A stretch of 64,000 nt of DNA from Anarhynchus alexandrinus (taxonomy: Eukaryota; Chordata; Aves; Charadriiformes; Charadriidae): positions 2,079,213 through 2,143,212 of the forward strand of contig VUYV01000089.1 in assembly GCA_008711295.1 (NCBI GenBank), read 5' to 3'. The stretch's first letter is position 1. Each line of letters opens with the position of its first letter. Below, in pieces: positions 48,462 through 60,767 of this stretch. The notes under the pieces are model-generated. The model was not told the DNA's origin. It did no database searches and worked only from the letters and a program-made list of their open reading frames with translations. The translations under genes were made by a program, and so were the position numbers.

Positions 48462-48500
48462 GCACACACAGAGCACACACACACAAACACATACACACGC
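48462..48500. repeat. (CA)n microsatellite, imperfect
   Basis: CA units interrupted by GAG, AAA and ATA triplets. Confidence 0.9.
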
Positions 48501-51500
48501 AATGTAAACGGGGATTAAGGTTCTGTCTGGGAGAATAGACTGAATCATATTATCCTCAGTCAGTACTGAGTGATGCTAAACAGGGAAAAAAACCCAGACA
48601 AAATAAGACTTCCTGTGCCTTAAGTTGCCCATCAATTGTAGTAGCAGTAATACTACGGTATTATTAATGTTGCTTTTTTAAAAAAATGTCGAAATGCCAT
48701 TGCATAATAATTAATGTATTTGTGGCAAATAGGTGGACTTTTACAGGTATTCAACAAATTTTGAAAACTGGCAAACAGTATTTTCAATAAGCAACTGCCC
48801 TGTTCTCTGCCCTCACCCTTGTTCTGGGTTCTGGTTGCCTACTTTCTCGATAAGCCATTACTAGCTATCGTACAGAGAGGAAGTATAATCACCTTGTCTG
48901 AAAAGAAAGCAGCCCATTACCCACTTTATGTGGCAAGGCATCCTCTCTGATTTCTAGTGATGTGTGGCAAGAGCGTGCCCTGAGACTGCTGACTGGATCA
49001 GCTCCCGCAGGGAATGTGGACTGAAGAACACGTGGTTTATGGTTTCTGATTCAGAGATTTACAGCAAGTGCCTTAGCCCTGACAATACAGGTGTAGTTCC
49101 AAACATATTAATAGCAGTTTTTGTTATTTCTGAAGCAATGAACAAAAATAGCCAAGGCCTCCACAGGATCTGGGTAGCTTCACAATTAGATGGCATATGA
49201 AAAGCAGGATCTGAAGTTTACATTTGGGTATTTTTCCTAAATCCCTTTGTAGATAAATAGTATTTATTTACAGCCATAGATATTTTTGAAAGATTTGCTT
49301 TACTGTGTTTTTTTAAAAAATCCTAAACAGCTAGGATGCTTACTCAATGACATGGCTTCTGGTAAAGCAAATAATTGAAAAAACAAAACAAATATTTGCT
49401 ACTTCTTGACTCAAACCTGAAATGGAGTTTTTTCTAGGATTTTTTTTTTCAAGTGCATACACATACAAAAGAGTACAGTATCCTAGGAGAATATTAATTT
49501 GGAATGCTACCAAATAACAATAACACTTACAAAAATGGAACATAAAAGCATATTTTAATGTTCTTTTAAGTTAAATGTTAGTAGGTTAGAAACATCAACT
49601 CATAAACAAAACACATATTTTCTGGCCCTTCTATCACAGAGTTTCTGATTTACTGTTGTTGAGGTTTTGTTACCTGATGTGTCAAATGAGCTTGGACTCT
49701 GACACATGGAAATACAATGCTAAATATATACTTTCAAAAATCAATGTACTCAAACATCATAACCAATTTTCATAGAGCTGCAAAGGATATTAATGAAAGC
49801 TACACGGAGAGATTAAAGGAAAATTTTCTGTGGACGGTTCTTTAAACTTCTCTTAACTTCAATAAATGGAGCTGTATTAGGTTAACACTATGGGATCAGA
49901 TCCAGATTGGGCCTAAACTGGCACAGTGCCACTAACTCCAGCAAAGATACGCACATTTATTTATACTTCTGGACAGCTACTCTTTATACATTGATTTCCC
50001 TGGTCAGGATTTTATTTCCTCCCCATTCCTCTGATGCACAACATTGTGACGCATACATAGGATGCCTAGAGTGTGATATCTTATGAAGAGGATCTTTTCT
50101 CTAGCTTTATTAATCTTTCTCGGGAATGTGTACCTGGAGAGGAGAAATGCTATTCTTCAGTCACAGATACATAAGTCTTTGAAGTTCAGTCTTTAGAGAA
50201 AACCGTTTTTGTATTGCAGAGTCATACTGTGAGCAACAAAGTCCATAAATAAAAGAGTGCCACACAGCTCACAGGTTATCTGTTTAACAACGACAGCTTT
50301 GTTCTTCTTTCTAATTTAACACATTTCAGTATGCTAAGATTCTGCAATTTAATCATTCTTAACAATTGACTAAAACGATTCCCACTGAGATTTGAAAAGC
50401 AAGAGCAACCAGAACACAGGTCTAAATCAATGTCTGCCCTGCAAAAGGGTTGAAAATTAGAAAAAGATTAATCCTTTATTTTATTACATGAAAAAAAATT
50501 AAAAGTGGTAGGAAGCTTTTTAATTATATAGGCATGCTTAGGTCTCTAACTTCTAGAGGTTTCCTGGAATACTTTTACAAAATAAAGGTCTAAAATCTCG
50601 GTTCTGTTGGCAACAATAAGATTTTAGGCATTGAGTTGAGTTAGATTAGTTTATCCCTGACGGAAACTTTGAAATGGAAGAAAAAAAAATTCCTTAGATT
50701 TGTTTTAGCTGAGTAAGATAAGGTTCTTCACTGGTTTATTTAATGCTTTAGCTTTACTACATACTTCAGTTGTATGATTATTAAGTTAATTTATTAGTAA
50801 AAAAATAATTGTAGGAGAAATTACGAGTTCTCTAGATGACGCTTTATCAAGCTATAAAATCTATTTTGAATGTATGTTTTTACTTCTAACTAAAATGTCT
50901 AGCAGGTGCTAAGCATTTATTTAAGCATTTTACTAAAGAAGCTCTTTTAATAGCTCTAAACACTTTGCTGATTCCTATACCCAAAACATGGCTTTCAATG
51001 GAAACAGCTTAGGGAAAGAAACACCTGTAGGAAGGCTGGGATCACTTACTGTTGACAGATGAAACAGAGAAGTATTAAAATGGCAAAGGAGGTATTGCCA
51101 ATCATTCGGCAGCTCAAGACAAGCAGAACTAAAAGCTTTATAAGGCAGGAGAGAAATCTGTCAGTTTTCTTGCTTTCTCTGTGAGATTTCTTTAGCAGAC
51201 CCCTGTTGGACACTTGCCTTCTAGAGCAGCATTTATTCCTAGAGGTTTACTGCACCATGTCTTCAGTTCTTGGATCCCATATCAAAGACATGGATGAGTG
51301 GCTATTGCTTTTGGCAAAAGAAAAGCTACAGCATAATATAAAACAGAAATATTTGGTAAAAGGATGACCCTCCCTCTTGCTGTTGCTGTTCCTGACATGA
51401 AGGTGGGGAGGTCCTGCATCCCAGTGCAAGGAATTCAGTGAATTGGGCAAGTACTGGCTTCAAAGTTTTGGAGGTGTGAGCCTAGTTGCCCTGAATGCTT

Positions 51501-51942
51501 GTGAAACCCCAAAGGAAGGAGTGGATATTTAGAAGTGAGGTTTTGGAGTGGGGGAGCTTTTCTCTTTTAAAGTAAGAGTTCTATGAGGGAGAACTGAAAA
51601 TTCAAAAATTGCACAGGGAAGAACACTGTCTTGAAAAACACCACTGGCAACATCTGTTAGAGATCTGGAGCAATTTCTGTAAAAGAACAATTTTTCTTTT
51701 AAAAGGTTGTCAATGACATTTCACTTCAGGGTTCTTCTTTTTTATAGTATTTTTCAATATTAATGTGGCATGATGTCAAAATCACAGGATGATAAACTTA
51801 ATTGCTTTTAGCATGTCAAATTCTTTCATTATTAAAAAAAGGAGGAGAAGCTCTGAGGATGTGAAATGCTTGGAAGAGTAGTAAATTACAGATTCCTTTA
51901 ATTTTAACACAGAAATAAAATACAATGTCTAGTCCAATGTAT

Positions 51943-52520
51943 TCATAGAATCATAGAATGGTTTGGGTTGGAAGGGACCTTAAAGATCATCTAGTTCCAC
52001 CCCCCTGCCATGGGCAGGGACACCTTCCACTAGACCAGGTTACTCAAAGCCCCATCCAGCCTGGCCTTGAACATTTCCAGGGATGGGACCTCTACAACTT
52101 CTCTGGGCAACCTGTTCCAGTGTCTCACCACCTTCACAGTAAATAATTTCTTCCTAATATCTAATCTAAATCTACTCTCTTTCAGTTTAAAACCATTACC
52201 CCTCATCCTATCGCTACACTACCTGATAAAGAGTCCCTCCCCATCTTTCCTGTAAGCTCCCTTTAGGTACTAGGCTGCTATAAGTTCTCCCTAAAACCTT
52301 CTCTTCTCCAGGCTGAACAACTCCAACTCTCTGTCTGTTTTCAAAGGAGAGGTGCTCCAGCCCTCTGATCATCCTTGTGGCCCTCCTCTGGGGTTGCTTA
52401 TGTTCTTCTTGTGTTGGGCACCTCAGAGCTGGATGCAGTACTCCAAGTGGGGTCTCATGAGAGCAGAGTAGAGGGGCAGAATCACCTCCCTTGACCTGCT
52501 GGTCATGCTTCTTTTGATAC
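51943..52520 (-). mobile_element. CR1 LINE, 5'-truncated
   Basis: Minus-strand CR1 3' region with tail TCATAGAATCATAGAAT, the conserved GGAAGGGACCTTAAAGATCA block, and worn ORF2 C-terminal sequence up to the TATCAAAAGAAGCATGACC position near 52520. Frames are broken. It is the same subfamily type as the copies at 1732 and 21646, judging by the near-identical first 120 bases. Confidence 0.95.
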
Positions 52521-53271
52521 AGACCTATTATTTCATGTTATAATATACTCCTAATGATTCATGTCATGAAGGATGTACACAATACTAGAAGTAACACAAG
52601 AAAATAAACAAAATTAAATATTCTTTTTAATACAGTATTTACAATTCTTATGCAAGGAATTATCACAAATCTATATGTCTATCTTATTTTTCTTTGAATT
52701 CATGAAGATATAGAATAGTTGAATTTGTTCTAATCAGAATAGAAATCTTAAAGGAAGAAGGCAATTCAGCTAGGAACAGAGCAATTTACATTTTGAATAG
52801 CTCTAACTTGAACTTCTATAACTATACAAAGTACTAAAATTGCAATATTGCTGTAGCTATTTCACTAGAGTATTGTGCAAGACAGTGTATGCCTCGAGAT
52901 ACTGAAATCTACTTTATCATAAAGTTCAATAAAACTGAGTTTCTCTTGCTGTTTTCAGTTGGAAATATAAGAGTTTTATTTACAAAACAAGTGTTCTATT
53001 GCAGTTTTTAATGATTTATAAAAGCGAATGAAAGTGCTTCATTGATTTTAATACATTTTGCACAAGAATTTAAGCAGTTGTGATTGACTAATGGGATATA
53101 TAGACAGGATTATAAGCCTTCTGCTCTGCTCACGTCACTTCAAAGGAGATGTAGCCTAACTAAAAAGAGTTCAAGTGAGTGTAATCAGAAAAGTCAAAGA
53201 TTTGCAGAATGTGACCTATAAAGAAAAATGAATGAATTGTGACTGGCTAGTCCAATTAAAGAGAGAATGAA
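52521..53271. other. anonymous AT-rich DNA
   Basis: Nothing recognised between the CR1 and the LTR. Confidence 0.55.
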
Positions 53272-53276
53272 GAGGG

Positions 53277-53994
53277 TGTCCTGGTTTAAGGTAAAACGGA
53301 ACCAATTTTCTGTTCAGTAACTTCACTTTTTGGCTAGGCCTCTTATAACTACTGAAATTCACAGCATATTGTGCAGACATTGTTCACTCCCACAGTGATA
53401 AGACCTGTGTTTATAGCTGATGCTCAGGCATGGTATGCAGAGAGGCTCCTGCTTATACTTATTGCTATAACACCCAAGGGCAGATAACTTTGTTATTTGC
53501 CCCATTGGAGGGTCAGAAGCAGAAAAGCATAGAGTGGTGCCACCTGTGGGGAGGAGCGGACAGGACAGGTGACCCAAACCTGACCAACAGGGTATTCCAT
53601 CCTATCTATCTTCCTCATGCTCAGTATAAAAGCCAAGGGATCAAAGGGTGAGCCCTCTCTCTCTTCAATGGCCAGCATCAGAGGAGGACTCTGTCCGTTG
53701 GTCTGCCTTTGATCCCGATCCTAAATCCAGATCGGGAATCCAGTTCCCGTCCATCACTGAGTCCAGTCTGGGACTTCCCCAATGCCAGCTGGTGATGTGA
53801 TTGTCATCCTGGGAACTTGATATGGCTTTGTATATATTTCACTGTTTCCTTTTTATTTTATTATTAATATTTCATCAAAATAATTTAGTTCCTTCTAAAC
53901 TCGTAAGTCTCTCTCTCCTGCTGTTTTTTGAAGAGAGGTAGGGAAGAGCATCTGTCATTCGACCTGAGTGGCCAATCTGGCCCAAACCACTACA
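53277..53994 (+). mobile_element. solo LTR, ERVL-like, plus strand (same family as 19701-20450)
   Basis: A 718-bp LTR with TGTCCTGGTTTAAGG at the left end and CCAAACCACTACA at the right end, between perfect 5-bp target duplications GAGGG (53272-53276 and 53995-53999). It has a TATA box at 53625-53631 (TATAAAA) followed by CTCTCTCTCTTCAATGG, a plausible core promoter. The perfect target repeat and perfect TG/CA ends suggest it is younger than the minus-strand relative. No viral genes remain. The translations across it are not real genes. Confidence 0.92.
53625..53631 (+). promoter_or_regulatory. LTR TATA box
   Basis: TATAAAA inside the plus-strand solo LTR, in the position expected for the end of U3. 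The minus-strand relative keeps the same box near 20105-20111. Activity in the host is unknown. Confidence 0.6.
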
Positions 53995-53999
53995 GAGGG

Positions 54000-56385
54000 A
54001 AACAACAATCATCATATACATGATCTGTTTTCCATATTCATGGAGAATAGAACTAAAATGAGATTATGTAGGATCTGCAAAGTTAGACTTAGTGCAATTT
54101 TTCAATAGTAAAGTCAGAGAGGCCTTAGAGCACTTCACTGAGGACAGCTATAGGCTTTCAATCAGCAGAGGCCCTTTGAGGAAAACAGATGCCCAGAATA
54201 ATGCAGTTGTAGAGGATCTGCTCTGCAGAAGTTGGGGATGGTTTCCTTCGGTCTCTTTCAAATGGGGATATGATGTGCATAATGAAAAGAATAAGAAAGA
54301 TTTTGCTCTGCAATAAACATGAGAAACCACAAAAATATCTATATTATTTAAAGGGTTTGACTAAATAAAACCAGACACAGATAGAACCAGAGATCTTAAT
54401 TCACATTTGTTAAATTTAAAAAAGGCCCAATCTCACATTTGTTACCCAAACCAATCCTACAGAACACTGTGAAGCTGCAAAGTGGCTGTGGAGTAGAAAA
54501 ACCTGTTCATTATGGTCAGTATATTGCCTGACTTGGAACTTAGTTCGCATGTTTGCTAAGGTATTCTTGTTCCTTTTAATATATCACCAAACTGTTGCAT
54601 TTTGGCCTATATTTTCTGAATAAAGGCCTTTGCAACATCCAAGTAAAGGAAATAGGCTGAAAAACAATGTAAATAATTCTAACATACTTACAAATACTTT
54701 TTTAATATCAAAGAAAAGTTGGGTGTTTTTTTTAAATTAAATTAATATTGATTACTTTTAGGTGATTTAGTCTCATTATTTTTTCAAAACTCAGTGGTTC
54801 CATTTACAGATCTCAGGGATTATGAATGCAAATTGGAGAGGGAGGGAAAGCAGTGGGTAGGTAACTGTGGTGATGGTTCATTTCTGCTGACACTAGGGTT
54901 AGTAAAACATCAATTGTGGGTAAATTGTACTTGACATTATTGATGAAATAGAGAAAATGAAAAAAAATTCCAATATCTCTTTATTTAATAGATTCACGGA
55001 CTTTTCAGGCCAGAGGGCAGACCGTTATGATCACATCGCTTGACTACTTCTATTATATAGGCCATACAACTTCCTTGGATTCAATTCTGTGGCTGAACTG
55101 GAATATAAATTGTTCCAATATTTTAAAATGTGAATTATTTCTAATCTGAATATGTCTATCTACAACTTCCATATGCTATAATTCATTATGCATTTTCCTT
55201 CTAGATTTGAGGATCCTATCAATAAATTTTTATTCTTTGTATTATTTCCTACCAACTGCAATCAAATCACACTTAACATGTGGGGGAATTGGTGTGGAGT
55301 TCATTAATTCTGTTTTTTTTGCTGTGGAATCTTTATGTTTGTGCTTATTGCACATCACTATTGGGCTTTTCTGCTTTTCTCTACTACCTTTATGTCTCAA
55401 TTTTGAGGAGAAATTCTGAGGGGAAATGACACAGAACTAAAAAAAAAGCAAATTAGGAAAATGTTATTTGAGACTGGAAACAAGCTAATGGAGCAGAAAG
55501 TAATCTATGCAAACTGTCAAATTAACAACAGATCAACTAGTCTAAAAAAAAAGTCTATTGATCTTATCAGTCAGTCAGTTTCCAGAAATGACTCTTTTTA
55601 AATACTGGATTCTCACTGTGGAGACGTCCCATCCCCACATATGCTGTTTGAAGTACAGCCAGTTTGACAACACCACAAGACTGAATGTGAGAAAAGTGTC
55701 TCATTGTTTAGATCACACCAGGGAAAAGCCAACAAGCATCTGCCTAGAAGCAACACCCAAAGATTAGCCAGATCGATCCCAATCAGCTGGGGCTATCCAG
55801 AGAACCAGTGACAGCGTGAAGGGATGCACAATGATGCCTCAGGACAGATGAGCAGGAGCAGCACCCCCAAGTGTTGGGTTTGGGCAGGAAGCTCCAGTGG
55901 GACACCAGACCTCCAAAGGGCCCCACAGGAATCCCACAGCCCCATTGGATCCCAGAGTAACCTGCTGGGCCAAACAGTGGGCAACGGTACAGGAGAAAAA
56001 AGTGAGGAATCTCATCCCTGGGAGAGGCAATGTGTATAGGCATGTGTTTGGTTTTGTGTTTGGGGATGGCTGCACCTACAGCATAAGTGAACTCTTTCAC
56101 TGCTCTGTGATCCTGCCATACCTCCATTGTCCTCACCTGCTTTTGCTAGAGGGAATTAAATGTTGTGTGCATCAAAAGTTTAAAGGTATGTCCAGAGTTT
56201 ACATTTCCCTCCCTGCAACGCTCCAAATCACTCCCAAACCACAGGCATGAGCAAGAACTACAGCTCCGCTACACTAAAATAGAAGGGAATGAGCAGGACA
56301 CCACATACAGTCAAAAGACATGAACAAGAGAGTACATATTAGAAGAGACATCCTACGCTCAGAAGAGATTCTAGTTACACTGTCC
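54000..56385. other. anonymous DNA with a G+C-rich patch
   Basis: 54000-55750 is AT-rich and featureless. 55780-56260 is clearly richer in G+C and has overlapping frames of 117 codons on both strands (55783-56136 minus; 55897-56250 plus). Neither shows a known domain; the pattern suggests an unrecognised repeat or a degraded retroviral piece next to the LTR at 56391. Confidence 0.45.
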
Positions 56386-56390
56386 AACTC

Positions 56391-56736
56391 TGTCCTGGTT
56401 CTGGCAGGGATGGGGTTAATTTCCCCAAGGAGCCGCAAGGGGACACGGGTATCCCATCCCATGTAAGCCATGGGAGCTGGCCGGGGGAGGGGGAAGGAGG
56501 TCACTGCTCGAAGCTCTGGTCGGTGAGCAGCGGTACTGTAATCGCGTTCGTATATTCCTTTATTGGTGTTATTGTTATTGTTTTCTCTTCCCTTTCTGTT
56601 CTGTTAAACTGCCTTTATCTCAACCCACGAGTTTTGCCTTTTTCTCAACCCATGANTCTTCCGATTTTTCACAGCTGTGGGGGTTGAGCGAGCGGCCACG
56701 TAGTTCTTTGTTGCTGGCTGAGGCCAAACCATGCCA
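56391..56736 (+). mobile_element. short solo LTR, ERVL-like, with an N
   Basis: Left end TGTCCTGGTTCTGGCAGGG and right end GGCCAAACCATGCCA delimit 346 bp, between imperfect 5-bp repeats AACTC (56386-56390) and ATCTC (56737-56741). It has the TTATCTCAACCCACGAG block also found in the LTR at 39382. A second, truncated copy of that block (CTCAACCCATGAN) follows 25 bases later and ends in the N at 56656, so the assembly may have mis-joined a repeat here. The LTR is short for its type, suggesting a deletion. Confidence 0.8.
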
Positions 56737-56741
56737 ATCTC

Positions 56742-58274
56742 CCAGTGTACTGGAGAAAGGTGAGGGAACAAACCCCACAACTGACTTTTAATTTATTGCC
56801 AAGAACTGACATTCTGTGTAGTAACTAAAACAAAATGATTCTGCCCAAAACCTCTGCAAGCCTGTTGGCAACATAATTTGGCTATTTCAAATCCATATAA
56901 ACACCAACTGTGGATTACAGGGAAACGTACAGCTAAAGCGGTCAGTGATGATCCTAGAAACAAGGGCAGCTCATCTATGAGGTGCTGCATCTGGAAAAGG
57001 ACATCAATTCCTGTACCAAGCATTTTAGAGAAGACAGAGAATTGGCAGGACATCCTTTCACAGTTTAAGGAAAGCCTGGGAACACAAAGGTTACTCTGAT
57101 GAGCTGTGATGAGCTGTGAGCGTTATAGACATAGTTCTTAACCATTCCTTTGCTAAATTTATAGTTTGAGCTCCCTGAGTTTCTCAAAATCATTTAATAA
57201 TTCTCCTGGCTTTCCCTTAATCCTCTCCAATTTATCAATGCCTTTTCTGAATTATGGATTTCAGAACTGGAAGCAACAGCCACACAAGGAGAAGTACAGA
57301 GGTAGCATAATTCACTTCTGCTCAATATTCTCATGTTTAGGTCTCAAATTTGCCTTTTCCATGTGGAATTGTATTAAGTGTTCATGTTTGGTGTGACTTC
57401 TTGCACCTTTTTAAGAGCAGCTGCTCTTCAAGACAGCATTTGTAGCCTCAAAGTGTGGCTTCTATTCACACACCACTAGACCAAAACATGACTTGGCTAC
57501 ACTAAACTGCAAACTCTATATTTATATAGTACTTACCAAACAACCTATATTTCCCTGCTGAATACTATTTCTTTGACATTCTTTTATGCGTGTGTGTGCA
57601 AAAGCTATAAATTCAATCACTAACGGTTTTGTTTTCCTCCAAGTCATTGATAAAAATATTAAATAGCAAAAGGTCAAGAACTGGTCCATAAAGACCTCAC
57701 AAACACTGGTAAGAAAGGCAGTGTTTAATCAATATGAACTGTTCTATTGATTTTGTATCATCTGGCTTCTTAATCAAAATATCATACTGTTGCAAACCAA
57801 ACAGTTTACAGAAATGGAAGTGGTAAATTTCACTATTGCTGTTATCAAAGAAACTTACATTTAAAAGCAAAAATAATATCTGTGTAGAACTCATAAACCC
57901 AGGCTGCCTAGTATTGTTATCAATCAGCTTTGCATTATTTTGATAATTACATATTTACTGTAAAAATGCCAAACCACCTAGCTGCTGAGCATTAAGGAGT
58001 TCACATACGAGACTCCGCATGGCAATGATGTTCAATCATCATTAATGGTTTCAGGCGAACAGCAGAAGACATAGAAATCAGTCATCTGGTAGTCACTCAG
58101 AAGTATTACACTTTCCCCTGTCAGTCTTCAGTCATGTAGTGACTGACACAGAAAGAATTATTAAGATGAACTTAAAAAAAAAGAAAGGAAGATAAAAAAA
58201 AAATACTGCAGGTAATGTAACCAATTTTTTAGGTATCTGATAACTCGCATCAGGAACAAAAGAGAAGAAAAGAG
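56742..58274. other. anonymous DNA
   Basis: No gene or mobile element recognised. GATGAGCTGT is tandemly duplicated near 57098-57117. Confidence 0.5.
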
Positions 58275-58623
58275 AAGGTTCAAGCAGGATCCTATCAGTG
58301 TATATAAATAACTGAAGGGAGAGGGCAAAAATGATGGAGCCAGGATTTTTTCAGTGGTTCTCAGTGGCAAGACAAGAGGCAATGGACAGACTGAAACACA
58401 AGAAGTTCCCTCTGAACATCAGGAAACTCTTCTTTTACTGTGAGAGTGACTGAGTACTTGAATATGTTTCCCAGAGAGGTTGTGGAGTCTCCCTCCTTAG
58501 AGATATTGCAAAACTGTCTGGACACTGTCCTGGGGTATAGGTGTCCCTGCTTGAGCACTGGGGTTGGACCAGATGACCTCCAGAGCCCCTTTCCAACCTC
58601 AATCATTCTGTGATTCTGTGATA
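58275..58623 (+). mobile_element. CR1 LINE, short 3' fragment
   Basis: Plus-strand CR1 3' end: a diverged EKRRLREDL-like start, GGCAAGACAAGAGGCAATGG, CCCAGAGAGGTTGTGGAGTC, GGTTGGACCAGATGACCTCC, and tail TCTGTGATTCTGTGATA. Frames are broken by indels. Its ending differs from that of the 1732/21646/51943 group (AGATGACC rather than GATGATCTTTAAGG), so it belongs to another CR1 subfamily. Confidence 0.93.
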
Positions 58624-60159
58624 TACCTTAAAGGAGACATAGTTGGTCATCTCTTTCATTAATGATACTTCTTGCATCCTGGGAAAATGCCAGCACCTCC
58701 AAGATTATATATTGTTTGGATTTTGGACCATGACAATGTAAATAATGAAGCAAAATGAAATATTCTGTGCCATAATTTACCTAGCTAGACCAGAAGTGAG
58801 TCAGAGAGTGCATTGCGTTTCCTAGTGGAGGGAAATACTATCTTGCACTGTCACAAACTTTGCACTGTCAGATTTCTTGTTCCCAACTGTCCCCAGACAC
58901 TCTTCCCTCTATTTGACACAGTAAAGCAGGGGCAATTATCACCTAACCAAGTTTCTACTTGGTAAACAAATCTATTTTAGCTGTTGCATTTTGAACAAAA
59001 TCACTTATTTTGTAAGATTGTTCACGTGAGGTTTTTCATGACTGAGATGGCTTCCACTGCTCAGCATAACTTTGTTCTGTGGTGGAGAATCGATCAAATC
59101 AGAAGCATTTCAGAAACAGTCTTAAAAATCACAAAGTTAGAAGGAAAAATTACAAAATTGGAGAGACTTCATATATTCACTCATAAATATACCTATGATA
59201 AGGGCCATATAAAGATTTAAAAGCACAAAGCAAGACGAACAGATATTAAAATTAAAAATTATACTGAGAAAGAGTAAGACCTGTCTCAGTAACCTAGAAA
59301 GCTGGATAATATAATACCATAGACCCTATCAACTTTTAAATGACTTCATGATATTAACACAATCTGATGCTAAAAAAATGAAAATTAATTTCTGTACAAA
59401 TTAGGACTGCTGAAATTAGTGACTACAGTATAGAAGATGTCAAGAAAATGCAAATGACAAGGTTATGAACCTAAATAAGATCAACATTCCTCTTAGAATT
59501 ATACTCATCTGTATCTGATAACATCATTTTACTTGAGCAAAACTAAACAAAACAAACCCAATTTGATATACTATATGTTGTACTGAATTTGTACATACAC
59601 AAATTTCTCCATATGGTGAATGATAAAGGAAAGTCTGTCCATCATTTCTTTACATTATGTTACTCATAACTGAAAACACATTTTAATACTTTTTATATGT
59701 TACTCTAGCAAAACTCAGCCTAGCTCAGTTTCTAAAGGTGAAACATTTCCACCATCCACAAGCAAGTCTAATCTAAAGCTGTGAACTGCCTTTAAAGAAG
59801 TTTCAAGGCTCATTTCTGTGCTTACTTGGGGAAAAAGAGAGAGCACCATGCAAGACTCGGACACGTCCCTTAACTAATTAACTAAAGTAACATGATGTTG
59901 GCTGTTCAAGAAACAGTATTTTTTTTCCTTTTAGGTAGAAAAATATTCATCATAGGTAAGCTTTATACTTCACAGGGCCTGTCATTTCACAACCGACCTA
60001 GGGAGCAACATTCCTGGAGGCTCTAGTCCAGTGTTCACCTTGATGAAACTGGGAAGCTATGCACTATAGAAAGAGGAGGAAGACCACTAATGATGTAAAA
60101 CAAGTATGCAATTCATTCTGTTTCAAAGTTAAGTATTGCAAGCTGTTTAAGTTATAATA
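58624..60159. other. anonymous AT-rich DNA
   Basis: Nothing recognised; the longest frame is 78 codons (58984-59220). Confidence 0.55.
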
Positions 60160-60767
60160 CACATCCTGGGCTGCATCAAAAGAAGAATGGCCAGCAGGTC
60201 GAGGGAGGTGATTCTAGCCATCTACTCCACTCTTGTGAGACCCCACCTGGAGTACTGCATCCAGCTTTGGAGTTGTCAGCACAAGAAGGACATGGACCTG
60301 TCAGAGTGGGTCCAGAGGAGGGCCACGAAGATGATCAGAGCACTGGAGCCCCTCTCCTATGAAGACAGGCTGAGAGAGTTGGGGTTGTTCAGGCTGGAGA
60401 AGAGAAGGCTCTGAGAAGACCTTATAGCGGCCTTCCAGTATCTGAAGGGGGCCTGCAGGAGAGATGAAGAGGGACTTTTTGCAGGGACATGTAGTGATAG
60501 GACGAGGGGTGATGGCTTCAAACTGGAAGAGGGTGGATTTAGAATAGATATTAGGAAAAAAATTTCACTATGAGGATCGTGAAACCCTGGAACAGGTTGC
60601 CCAGGGAAGTTTTAGATACCCCATCCCTAGAGGTGTTCAAGGCCAGGCTGGATGGGGCTTTGAGCAACCTGGTCTAGTGGAAGGTGTCCCTGCCCATGGC
60701 AGGAGGGTTGGAACTGGATGATCTTTAAGGTTCCTTCCAGTCTAAACCATTCTATGATTCTATGATA
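60160..60767 (+). mobile_element. CR1 LINE, 5'-truncated
   Basis: Plus-strand CR1 starting at ATCCTGGGCTGCATCAAAAG. A 75-codon frame (60187-60414) carries [35 protein letters not shown] and [11 protein letters not shown], then stops at TGA. Further 3' the ORF2 C-terminus continues in broken frames. It ends with TGATCTTTAAGGTTCCTTCC and the tail TTCTATGATTCTATGAT. It is the same subfamily as the minus-strand copies at 1732, 21646 and 51943. Confidence 0.96.

Larger units (their letters stand above)
45569..51942. other. anonymous DNA with one possible exon
   Basis: The longest LTR- and CR1-free stretch of the window. It contains a CA-rich microsatellite (48462-48500), frames up to 103 codons (46922-47233) without domains, and the splice-bounded open segment 47179-47315 listed separately. 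Confidence 0.5.
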
